This document shows, piece after piece, positions 26,601-39,369 of a DNA stretch of 64,000 nt; position 1 is the first letter of the stretch; each line of letters starts with the position of its first letter. The DNA comes from Brugia malayi (taxonomy: Eukaryota > Nematoda > Chromadorea > Rhabditida > Onchocercidae). Under the pieces are notes generated by a model that was not told the origin of the DNA, searched no databases, and was given only the letters and a program-made list of their open reading frames with translations. The stretch spans positions 10,538,501 through 10,602,500 of the forward strand of contig NW_025062476.1 in the NCBI RefSeq assembly GCF_000002995.4, in the 5' to 3' direction. Position numbers and translations under genes: made by a program.

Positions 26601-27364
26601 GATTTACTACATTCTTCAACAAATAACTCATTCCAACACTTAAAAAATTGTTCACATTCATCGTTCTCCAAATGAGACAATAATCTCTTCTATAAATGAT
26701 AACAAATGAATAAAAGAACACTGATATCAGTGTATTACATGGAATATATCAGTTTTGATAGCAGTAAGTTTGATATTATATAGCATATTATTACTTGGCA
26801 GCTTTTTTATAGTTTATTTTTGAAATTATTTTATAGAATACAAAAAGTTGTTAGAAGAAAAGATCAATTATGATTGCTAGTTAATATTATTTAAACTAAT
26901 ACAGTGACTCATTCTGAGTAAATTTTAAAGTATGATTGAAAGAAAGTCTTTTCAAAATTGAACTTTTCAATTCTAATTGCAAAACAGTACGAAATACAAT
27001 TATAACTAATTAATTTATATATACTAATAACTATTTATAGATTCATTTGAAGCAAACATATCCACCATGCAAATATTTTTTTATCAGCATAGTATCATTA
27101 ACAAGAAACATTTCAAATTATTCCTTCTAGGAAAATATTTTTGTTCTGTAAGGAATGAATCAATCAACGTAATTATGACATATCACTTAATTAGTTTTTG
27201 AAGCAACTAAATTTTCATATTATAAAAAAATTGGTTGGCCAAGAAGATAAAAAGAAAAAATGCCTAGACAAAAAAAAAAAAGAAGAGGACAAAAAATGAA
27301 AGCTAGAAGATACCTGACATACAGCATTACTAATTCCATCATTCATTTGCAATTTTTTCGCCAT
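14700..27364 (-). CDS. ARMC9: ARMC9-like ciliary armadillo-repeat protein
   Basis: Minus-strand exons: 27314-27364, 26528-26689, 26038-26196, 25663-25764, 25262-25387, 25033-25146, 24809-24937, about 24270 to 24164, 23763-23852, 23289-23518, 22844-23054, 22020-22188, 15326-15381 and 14700-15107 (TGA). Apart from the 5' edge of the 24.2 kb exon, all phases agree. Similarity to vertebrate ARMC9 runs in order: QYFALPYVVEPEKHPVFKEL against the FYALPFVPNPMVHPSFKEL motif, VLATLQKLSIR against VLGALQKFSLR, YGCALLLNLCL against YSVALLMNLCL, YINGILFTILGI against YVNGALYSIL, and HLDELFGEKLL against QLGELSGEKLL. ARMC9 acts at the ciliary basal body and is a Joubert-syndrome gene in humans; that role is known for the family and inferred here. 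The chain is about 710 residues. It starts at a Met just before the segment matching ARMC9 residue 60 or so, so the N-terminal LisH domain is absent or lies on an unseen exon. The 15.4-22.0 kb intron is by far the longest. Confidence 0.85.
15495..15820 (-). other. Possible optional exon pair inside the large ARMC9 intron
   Basis: Two minus-strand segments, 15744-15820 (77 bp) and 15495-15624 (130 bp), each have an AG acceptor preceded by pyrimidines (ATTTAG, TATTTAG) and a GTAAGT or GTAGCT donor. Together they add 207 bp, exactly 69 codons. Their phases fit both the ARMC9 exon ending at 22020 and the one beginning at 15381. The second segment would encode RKLATFSLRPLLRQYVASQQ and a further basic, ordered-looking stretch. 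No such insert exists in vertebrate ARMC9, so these may be alternative exons or chance open frames. The DNA here is richer in GC than typical introns in this window. Confidence 0.3.
16342..16372. repeat. CA/CATA microsatellite
   Basis: CACA and CATA units in tandem. A second similar tract lies at about 16681-16713 and a third at about 17101-17121. Confidence 0.85.
16535..16792 (+). other. GC-rich open frame of unknown nature
   Basis: An 86-codon plus-strand frame follows an in-frame TGA at 16532-16534 and ends with TAG at 16790-16792. From 16538 to about 16630 nearly every codon ends in C or G, in a genome where third positions are mostly A or T. The translated stretch SLKPSPTDISKIVATWYDVP is protein-like, and the end reads RPLEEPDTGEIMEEE. 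The middle crosses a CATA/CA microsatellite that ends in an AG acceptor-like site (16714), so two exons are possible. The same DNA is also open on the minus strand. I see no start, no family match and no clear partner exons. Confidence 0.2.
19449..19476. repeat. AG dinucleotide microsatellite
   Basis: GAGAGA run of about 28 bases, continuing as purine-rich GGGAGAGGGAGAAAGG. Confidence 0.9.
19790..19852. repeat. 36-bp purine-rich tandem repeat, about two copies
   Basis: The word GAGAGGTGCAGAGAGGGCGA occurs twice, 36 bp apart, separated by GAGATGCGGAGAGGGA. A small tandem duplication in purine-rich DNA. Confidence 0.8.
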
Positions 27365-29571
27365 AATAGCACGAATGAATGTATTCAAAATGTATATTTG
27401 GTTGACTCAATTAATAAATGAAATGAAACTGAAAATATAAAATGAATTAGTTCATTTTATATTCTTAAATTTATTTCACATTTGATTGAATTGAGTGTAG
27501 AAGGATAGAATTAAAGAAATTGGAAAAAAGTGCAAAAAAAAAAAAAAAAGATCAAAACGCTAAATTATAAATTATGTAAGCTACTGACGCAGCTTCTTGC
27601 TGTTTTTCATTATTTTATTTATTTTTTAATTAAACAAATCTTTTTCAATTCTCTCTACTGCATATGTCACCTGAACCCTTGTCATAAGTATATATTTAAT
27701 GGAGATAAGTAAAGAAAGATAGACATTTCAGGTTGCTATAGCAATATTTATACAGCAACATAATATTATTCTTCCTTTCTGTTTGATAAAGTATCGATTT
27801 CATTCAAATGAAATCAATTTAACTCATTTCATAGCATTAGAAATAGATTTGATCTAATTCAATTCAATTCAATTCAATTCATTCTAATTTCATTCGTTAT
27901 TATATTCTAGTCTGTTTAGAAATCCAGTTAAATACATATGTATACTTACATTGCCATTAATTTGTTAATTAGTTTTTGCATTAATGACAATTAATATTGC
28001 AATTAACAAAAAAGTATAATGTAATCAGTAATGATAATAATAGTAAATTTTTTAAATGCTTTTAAGCCAAAGCACTTTTTACATAGTAATAAAAGAAAAA
28101 CAATTCATGATAAAAAAAAAAAATTGTGAAGAAAATTGTTTGATTTAAACATTATTTCCAAATCATTATTTTCAAATCGGAGAAGACGAAAATTGGATCT
28201 AAAATTTAAAAAAGTTGCCTATATGATATTTGTAGGATACCTTTTAGAAGATGGATGCCATTGAGATCCATCGAATTGCAAATATGCTAAATGCGCCTCG
28301 TATGGAATATTTTATGGAGCCTAGGAAGATTTGTTTATTTCAACTTTTTTCTTAAAAAGCAAAGAGCAAACATTAAAAGATTGTTGTTGCCAAGATTATT
28401 TCTAAGATTTCATTAGTAAATATCAGTTAAATTACTGTACTTTTATATCGGAAGCTAATAACATATATATCACTTTTCCGCTACTAGCAAAAATGGTGTA
28501 AATAAATAGCTAACAATAGTATGCAGTAAACAAATTTAATCGAAGTTAGACTTGTTTGGAATATTAAAATAAATGATTTTTTGAAATAATTTCACTTATT
28601 TTCTTTGTACATTCGCAAATATTAAGTTATTTACATTATTGATTATCACATATTAGAAGAATGATAGGGAATAAGTAAAGTTAAAAAAAAAAGTTAAAAA
28701 TGATTCATTCATCTCTTGTTAGAGTTCATATTTCAATAAATTTTAACATGCTATAAAGAAATGATATATATACGAGAAACTTAAAATTTCTAATCTTTTT
28801 CACTAAATGAAACACATTGGAAAGCAAACTTAAAACGATTAAATCTGAATTTTTAATCTTTTATCATATCAGAAACAACTGTGTTATCAATCTTTTATGA
28901 AAATCTTAAAAGAAAAGTTTAAAAGAAATTCAATAATAATTTTTGTTTTCTTTTAAATCAGGTTTAAGTCCAATTTAAATTTTTTTTTTGCTAAATGCAG
29001 TTTTAATGAGAGAAATGTCATCATTCCAATTATCTAGTATTGTATGGAAATTAAAATTTTGAAAATTTTCACCTGAATTCGATTATTCACACATACACAA
29101 TGATAAATACATTAATATACGTTTAATACATACAACCGTACACTAATAACTTACCTGCAATTATTTTCTTTTCTAGACAACATCCAAATGATCTTTAGTC
29201 TTTTTGGAGTATAATTATGAATTAAATACAAATTTTAAAAGCTTTATCTGATATCTTTACAACAGTATACGCTTATCATTTGTTGATTGATGATTGCCGA
29301 ATTTAAAACTAAGAAAACATAAAACTTCAATACATGTTGTTGCCATCAAAAGAGATGATTTACAACAGAATTTCACTTTGGTTAACAGAATGAATGTAAC
29401 CTTAAGGTATTACTGCTATTTTAATTACTGTCTGAGAAACTGTCTTTCCCTCTTTTTTAAATGAAATCAACTAGAATGACATTTAGAAAGAATTCCTCAG
29501 ACCGAATTGGTATAAGTATTAACTGCCTTTTATAAGTAGCCTTATAACTATTCTCTGAAATCAAAATAGAC

Positions 29572-29690
29572 CGTTGTGAAATTCAATGAGAGATTCAATT
29601 ACGATAGAGTAATAATACAATGTAAGGCAAAAAAATTACACTTAAAATGTGCAAAATTCAATTAACGCTAATTTTTAAATTATGAAATAA
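29572..29690 (+). repeat. Direct repeat, copy 1
   Basis: Shares long runs with 30256-30390: CGATAGAGTAATAATA, AATGTAAGG, AAAATGTGCAAAATT and AATTA followed by CGCTA or GCGCTA. It is a diverged duplicated segment about 690 bp away from its partner, with no terminal inverted repeats or ORF visible. Confidence 0.75.
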
Positions 29691-30255
29691 TTTAAGCACT
29701 AGACAATTATGTGAAGTGAATGCAATTATAGCTAATGAGATGTCAAATTGAATTATGATAATCCTAAGAAATTATGATATAATTGCTACTTATTTTAATT
29801 TTGAAACAGTTTATAACATTTCAATATATTATTTCCTATACTCCTACAAACTGAATATAAGTTACTTCCTTATCTTTTCAGGAAGCAAATTACTTTCTGC
29901 AAATTAGTAAAATGCACTGTCATTGAAACTGCCATCTCAACAATACACAGCAACAATAAATTGACATATTTGTTAATTATTTAATCACTTAATAAAGTTT
30001 TTGGTATTTTTTATTGCTTAATTCAAGTAAAATGAAATATTTACGTACTTTTTAAGCTTAGGTTCACTTATAATAAGATTGATCTACTGATGAATCTAAC
30101 CTATAGCTAATCTTGCACTTATAATTGAATTTATTTACAATTAAATGAATTTAGTTACATCGAAATGTAAGTGTAAACATATAATCAATTTTGAACATAT
30201 AAGTGCTTATATAAAATTGCTTTGTGCTTCTGATTTTGTAGAAAGTCTCTTTTTC

Positions 30256-30390
30256 TTGTGAAATTTAATTTTGTAAAATTTAATTGGAAAAATCGAAGAC
30301 GATAGAGTAATAATATAATGTAAGGGAAGAAATTTCGCGAAAAATGTGCAAAATTTAATTAGCGCTAGGTTTTAAATTGATGATATAAGT
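30256..30390 (+). repeat. Direct repeat, copy 2
   Basis: Partner of 29572-29690, in the same orientation. Point substitutions are scattered along it, and the upstream TTGTGAAATT word is also shared. Confidence 0.75.
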
Positions 30391-31918
30391 ATAAAATCTA
30401 GTTGTAGGTTAATATTTATCGGTAAATCAATCCTACAATAAGTAAATCTAAGCTTCAAAAGGCATACAAATATTTCATTTTGTTTGGAACACTGGAAAAT
30501 TGCAATAGTGCATTTTATTAATTTGGCAGTAAACAACCACAAATGTTTATTGTTGTTTCATAGAAGAACTAACAATGCAAGATAAGACTGTAGAATAGTG
30601 TGTCTTATAGGTTTCAAATGATAATATACTTAATAGATTATAAGTAATTGCTTATCCTTTCCACATAATCTGTCATTGCAGATTAATCATTTCAACGAAA
30701 TGATAATATCGTAATCAGTATTGATTAGTGATCATAAAGCTCATGAATATGCAATTGAAATGAAAGAAATGATAAGCAATTGCTGATAATTATTCAATTA
30801 TATCATTTGAGAAGGGAATTAGACACGGTAAAGGTGGAACCTCAAAATATATCATAAGTATTCAACATACTATCTCAATAATTACCCAAAATAATTATTT
30901 GAGCATTTATTTCATATCACCGATTCTTGCAATGTACTTTCAGGGGACATTCCTTTGACAGCATCTTTTCACAGTGGTGACACTACGATGACATTTTCTT
31001 TCACTTTGAAACTGGCGTATACTTATTGTCAGTGTAATGTATTATTACAAAAGGTGTATGGTATGTTATACTCGTTTCACTCTTCTGTGTGATATCATTT
31101 TGTTAAGATAATCGTGATAAGTTAATAAGATTTTCGATTGTTTAGTTGATAATGGCAACTTTTTTTCGATAAATATGTGAATGATAAGAAGTCCACTCTA
31201 GGAATAACAAACCTGTGATTTTAAATAGATTAAAGCCGACTTTTGGTTTAACGGAAGAAAACTTTTTCACCTTTTTTTTTACCATAAATCTAGTCATCCG
31301 AATTCAATTTTCTAAACTTATAATTTTCATTTTTTTGTCTGTAATTAATTACCATTAACTAATTTTAATGATTTCATCTGCAATTAATCTCACTAAATTA
31401 ATTTTTCCTGTAATTGTTTCCCAATAAATATATATTCCCAGCAAAGGAAAGACGAAATTAGCAGACTTACTTGAACGTGAAAGAGAAAAGAAATGAAACG
31501 ATCACATATTCTATGTTTGCCATTCATGTCAAGGACTGTACTTTATGTTGTAGCGTGAGTCACGTTACCACGCACGTCTCTTTCATTACTTTAACAATGG
31601 ATAGAATAGTCAGAACTAAGAAAAAGTGAAATCAACATAATTCACCTTAAATCATGAAATATTGCCATTTAACTCAGAAAAAAAAAAAAAAAAACTCTTG
31701 AGTGCACTTTTATAGCAGACTTCTCCTTTACAGGATAAAACGATTGTTATCTTTTAATAACTGCTGCGTAAGCGTGACGTATCACGTAACGTATTCAAAT
31801 GTTGAGCAAAGAATGGCACATTTTCTTTTCCAAACATTAATCAACAATGAATGCCATTCAATTTTTTTTTTTTTTTTTTTTTTCAATTAATCGATTTGAA
31901 AATGTTTACAATCAGACT

Positions 31919-34463
<2,545 letters not shown>

Positions 34464-35072
34464 AAATCGAAGAAACAGAAATGTCAAAAATAAAAATTTG
34501 TAAACCGTCACAATGGGAGGTTTGATATAAAAACAATAACCAGAGCAAATAAACTTAGGAAGACTTTCTTAACTAGCTGTAGGAAAAGGTGAAAAAGAGT
34601 CGAAAACAACTCTAGCAATAATTTTTAATCCGACTCTTTTTTGTCAGCAATTCAGCACCAGTATAATAAAAATATTGACTTTTCCATTTCCCAGTACAAA
34701 TTTGCGAGGATCGCTTTAATGCTCCATAAAAAATGAACATTTATAATTGCATTCTGGACAAAAGTATTCTTTCTCGGGAATAACTGCATTTCTTTATTGC
34801 AGCTCACAGGAATATGATAAAAATATGTTTCAAAATTCAACATCGAAAGCAAATGAACAGTAAGGAGCAAAAGAGAAACCATTGCATAAGGAGGATAAAA
34901 CTTGAGGAATCATATGTATTTTCATAATACCTCCATAAAAAGAAGAGCCTAGAAAAGGAATATGTCAACTGATGAAAGATCAAACTTATACTTTCAAAAT
35001 AAAAACTTATTAAATTCAAAGTGCTCACATAACTGGTGAAAACCAAATTATACAATTACATTCTTGAACAGA
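34464..35072. other. Convergent 3' region of MAP kinase and PLGRKT-like gene
   Basis: Both neighbouring genes end here on opposite strands. An AATAAA on the plus strand at 34665-34670 could serve the kinase transcript. No further coding signal. Confidence 0.5.
34665..34670 (+). terminator. Candidate polyadenylation signal for the MAP kinase gene
   Basis: AATAAA about 200 bases after the TAG stop. Position is plausible; no transcript evidence. Confidence 0.35.
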
Positions 35073-36429
35073 TTAATTGGCTTCATCGGATTCTTTTTCT
35101 TTGTGATATTTTGCACGATTAATACGTCTGTCAAGCTCATCCAGGGTTATGGGACCACCAATGGGTTCAAATAAACGACGATTTTCTCGACGCAACTTCT
35201 CTGCATTTTCTGAAAACTTTAAAGTTAATCGATCTGATTTATACATACATCACATTTCTGTGATGACTTCTCTGCTCAACGATCTAAGAAAACAAAAGGC
35301 GTTCCAAAGTTTTGGAACGAATTACCGAAGCTTACTAAAATATAAAATGATGGCAGCATTTAAAATAATTTAAATCGCAATAGTGAACACCAATCATAGC
35401 AGCTTAGTTGTGAGCCCTTAACTATTCCATTTAAGAATCGTTCGCAAACCACTTAATTATAATATAAATGTAAAATTTATCTGAGTAAAATAACATTCGA
35501 ATAGCAGCGACATTAGCCCACTTCTAGATTATGGTAATGCTTATCTCATTAGTTATGCATTACATATATGCATAATGATTCCTGAATATAAATATAATGA
35601 CCTTTTATGGTATCCAACGTTACATCCCGCTGTTGGTCAAAATTATGAAAAAGACCAATAACAAATGGAACAACTGGCAGAATGTACAAATGTGATTGCT
35701 TCATTTTCTGACTTACTAACATCAGTGAGACGACCAACAAAGCAGTCATATGTTGGCTGGAGATAAGTTTTCGTGTGTTCGCTAACTGAAACAGTTGTTC
35801 ATCTATTAGAACATAACGTCTTTAAGTAATAATATTATCTTAAATAATGGGAATTGCCAGGATTCAATAATTTCATTTTCATTCCGCAGTACTATTAAGG
35901 TATCAGATGTACAACTCAACAATACATTTTTCTATATCCACCACAATATACCGACACCAGAAGCAATCAAGACTCATCACCAAACATTTCTCGAACCCGT
36001 CTCTTATTCTCACTGCGATTACACTGGAAAATATAAAGTATGAAAAAATATTGGTTAAGGAAAGTATTACAAAAAAGAGAGAGAGAGAAAAAAAAAAAAA
36101 CAAAAAAAAACAAACCTCTAAAGCTCTTTTATGCTCTAACAAAACATTTTGCAGAGCTACCTGCTCCAGTGCCTGAAGAATAATTCTTATTAAAATTGCA
36201 ATAGATAATTCATAAAAAAATATAAATAGTAACCGAAATTTTGAAAATCTTACAATAAAATAGCATTATTACAAGTATTCACCCATAACATTTCAATTCC
36301 AAAGAGAAACAAAATTAATTCATATTAAATTTAGCACACTAAATAAAATATTGAATTCCAATAAGTTAAGATAACCTGTTGTTCGTAATAATTCTGTAAC
36401 TCTGCATTACTTGACCACGATGTTCCCAT
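35073..36429 (-). CDS. PLGRKT: PLGRKT-like (DUF2368) small membrane protein, copy 1
   Basis: Minus-strand exons: 36376-36429 (54 bp), 36116-36172 (57 bp), 35602-35785 (184 bp) and 35073-35209 (TAA). The protein has about 143 residues; human PLGRKT has 147. It starts MGTSWSSNAE (human MGFIFSKSMNE), then a charged helix. Two hydrophobic segments follow, around MTALLVVSLMLV and LYILPVVPFVIGLF, with a short KMK loop as in PLGRKT. The end, ENAEKLRRENRRLFEP then GGPITLDELDRRI, matches the human LETEKSKLQLPRGMITFESIEKAR region. PLGRKT is a plasma-membrane or mitochondrial membrane protein known as a plasminogen receptor through its C-terminal lysine. This protein ends in ...DEAN and lacks that lysine, so plasminogen binding should not be assumed. 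It lies 810 bp downstream of its paralogue in the same direction, possibly an operon. Confidence 0.75.
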
Positions 36430-37238
36430 TAAGAACATCAAAATCAAAAATACAAGCTTCAGATGGTTCCAAAACCACAGATTCCTGCTAGAAACTTAAA
36501 TCTATTTATTCGGCAATAAATAGCTGATGGTGCCTTTTGTAGTTATATTTGTTTTATATTTACAAAAACGGTAACAAAATTTCAGAAAAATCGCACAAGA
36601 AACTGCATGATAAACCGAAAAGTCTTAAAAATATAAAACAGAAATATGTGAAAACCTTAATTATTCAAATATTCAGCACATATGTTCTCCAACAGTTTTA
36701 TAAGCGTATGTTGAACACGGTCAAACGTTAAAAGCACCTGAAAGGAGACTCAATCGTTCAATTATTTTCATTTTAAACTATCACCGATTAAGCTGTTGGC
36801 AAAAGTGAAAGAGAATAATAATTTCTATTCTGGATATTTGGTTTCTTCCGCCCATGAAATTCCAACTCATGCGAGTCCCGAGTGAACAAATACTATTTCA
36901 AGCTTGAAAACTAATCACAGAGATGAAACAAACGAGTTCAATGTTTTATTAGAATTTGAAAACCATAAATATCCGAAGAACGTAATAAAATAAACATATT
37001 TTCCAATCAAACTATGTAGAAATGCAACATCTCCAAAGTTCTCAACCTATATTCGATTTAAAGATCAATTATGATTTGATAAGTCAGTATGTTGCAGTGT
37101 AAACTTATTAAAACTGTTTTCCAGGAACTTTTCGATGAATAAACTCAAAAAAATACATTTTCCAAAGCCTCAATTTTCATCACGAATTCGGAATATTTCG
37201 AAAACGATTACTGGTAGAGGAAAGCAAACAATATCGAC
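36430..37238. other. Spacer between the two PLGRKT-like genes
   Basis: About 810 bp with no supported exon. It could be promoter or, if the pair is an operon, an intercistronic region carrying a trans-splice acceptor. A TTTTGATTTTGATGTTC stretch precedes the copy-1 ATG on the minus strand, but no clear CAG acceptor is adjacent. Confidence 0.45.
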
Positions 37239-38912
37239 CTATTCCACATCATTTCCTTCTTGCAATTCTTTGAGACGTTGTTTTACATCAGCTACCACAA
37301 CATGCGGCTCATGTTCTGTCATTCTTTTCCGATATAATAAATCAGCTCGCCCTAGAAATAAAGTGTGAAATTTAGCATGACACAGTCTATTTCATTTTTT
37401 CATACAAATTCGATAACTTAATGCACAGTAATAATTTTAGCGTTTTCTAAATCACATATTATTCCAGCCTCACTCCATAAAACAATCTTCTAACCCTCTA
37501 TGCATAATGATAAAGAACGAAGCATTTTAAAGAATAAAATCGATTGAGAAAACTCACTTTTGATCCTTCCTGTTCTTTGTCCAAAGGAAGCATCAGTTTC
37601 AGAAGCTATGTAAGGAAGCGCTATGGCAAGCGGCATCAAGTGTAACACATTTTTATGTCGATAGGCGGAGAGTCCAGAAATAAGAGCTACAGCAAGACTT
37701 CCAAAAACTTTGTAAGGATAGGAATACTGCAATTTGGCAAGCTGAAAAATCATAATTCTCAAAACAAAGAAAGTTTTTCCTGTAGTTTGGACTACAGAGA
37801 AAAATAGGCTCGATCTTTTAAATACATCAAGATCCAAAACTGTTAACATTGTACACGAAAACTAGAGACTTAATGAAGTTACAAGAGTATCCTGGCTCTA
37901 GCATCTCTATATATATGAGTCACTTGATTTTCCAAGAAAAAATGAGCTGTATGACAGATTAATAAATGTATGCATATGCTTTTACTAATATGGAAAAATA
38001 GTATTTTATGACGAGACATATGAAAAAGAATAAATATGTGCCATGTACGATAATATTGTTTGCTTACTATATTATTATTATTATTATTCACTTCAAAATA
38101 TTTTTTATTTTAAAATAAAAGTAAATAATACAAGTGTAATGGTTAAAGATATCATAACGACAAGGACGTAGCAACAACATCGCTAATAGACATACCTCGA
38201 ATGCTATTTTCCTTTCATCCAAAGCTTCTTGAAAAGCTATTTCACGTTCAATCTGAAACAATTTTTTTCTTCAACAAAATGTAAGCAAATTTCAATAAAT
38301 AAATGATGCATAATTAATTGTTATCCCTTAATGAGGCTTAATAAGAATAGTTAAAAAGAGGTAAAAAATAGTTAGTCAAGAAAAATCAAAAAGCGACAAA
38401 AAATATAATAAAAAAGTGAAACTTACGACAATTAATTAAAACTAAATTGAACAGAAAAAAAAAACCAACGAAGCCAGCAAAAAAGAATTCAATTTCAGCA
38501 CTTCAAACAACCATCTAACGACTAATAATCAGAAATACGTATAAACACATTTAGATTCTTTTCGTTCAATTTTACCATCATAATGCATAAATAATTTTAA
38601 CTTTTTCTGATAGTTATTCAAAGAAATCTCAAACTTCCATCATTTATTAAAATGATGAAATGTAATATTCCAAAGACCAAAATTTTCAGAAAAGTTCTTT
38701 TTTTATTATTAATTAGGAGTAATTGGTCATACTCACCATATATGGTGATTAAAACAGAAGGAAGTAAACACTGTATCAGTAGAAGCAACAATGAAATATT
38801 GTTAATGCAGAAGGAAATAAGAAACCTTTTGATTCTCAAGCAATCGAATGGCATCCACCACCGATTTATCAATCATTTCACTTCTGTGATACCTTCTGCA
38901 ATTGACATTAAT
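37239..38912 (-). CDS. PLGRKT-like small membrane protein, copy 2
   Basis: Minus-strand exons: 38826-38912 (Met at 38876), 38196-38252 (57 bp), 37558-37741 (184 bp) and 37239-37351 (TAG). All phases agree. Exons 2 and 3 have exactly the same lengths as those of the neighbouring PLGRKT-like gene, and the introns fall at the same phases (0, 0, 1), which supports common descent although the sequence has diverged. The product is about 135 residues: an acidic/basic helix (IEREIAFQEALDERKIAFE), two hydrophobic stretches (VFGSLAVALISGLSA and VLHLMPLAIALPYIA) separated by a RHK loop, and a charged C-terminal helix ending ...NDVE. The conserved PRG-MIT-type motif near the C-terminus is not obvious. 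Membrane location is inferred from the hydrophobic pair. The CAG at 38913-38915 may be a trans-splice acceptor 36 bases before the Met, or the start of a longer coding exon. Confidence 0.7.
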
Positions 38913-39369
38913 CTGAAATACATTAAAATTTAAGACTAAATCAACAAGATATACCAGTTTAACCCCAAAACCCCTGGGACTTCCCAAATGCACCGGTGAA
39001 TTTTGTATGACTCAAACAATCCACCACTTGTAAACATACGCAGTCCGAACCAAGCAAAATTCGTACAAACGCAGCGCTACGTCTAATAACTTAAATAGGA
39101 TATGCCTTATTAATTTTGGGTGACATAGGATTAATGTAAGTGTTTAATTCAAATTATGCTTTTAGTATAAATAATTACTTAATAAGTTAGTAGAAAATCT
39201 TTAATAAGTGCTACTTTAGGATTGAAAATTTTAAGTTAATATATTTTTACTAAAATTCATAAGAATATTAAGGAAATACTCAGCTATATCAATAACATGA
39301 AACCGTATTATTAGTGAGTTTTTTTTATAGACTACACTAGAGATTTTATAAAGAAGTAAAAGCCATTTG
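38913..39369. other. Divergent spacer between PLGRKT-like copy 2 and ufd-2
   Basis: About 450 bp between two genes that point away from each other, so probably a shared promoter region. AT-rich, no distinctive element recognised. Confidence 0.45.

Larger units (their letters stand above)
27365..31918. other. Divergent intergenic region between ARMC9 and the MAP kinase gene
   Basis: Both flanking genes point outward, so promoters for both should lie here. The DNA is very AT-rich. It contains AATTC pentanucleotide units near 27857-27880, a diverged direct repeat pair (29572-29690 and 30256-30390), several TGATAA words around 30650-30790, and CACGT/TGACGT-containing words at 31550-31800. One short protein-like plus-strand frame occurs at 28247-28327. 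No complete gene could be supported. Confidence 0.55.

Noticed and set aside
35980..36000. GGGTTCGAGA word resembling a tRNA B box on the minus strand
   Set aside because: The flanking bases cannot form a T-stem and no A box or acceptor stem is found.
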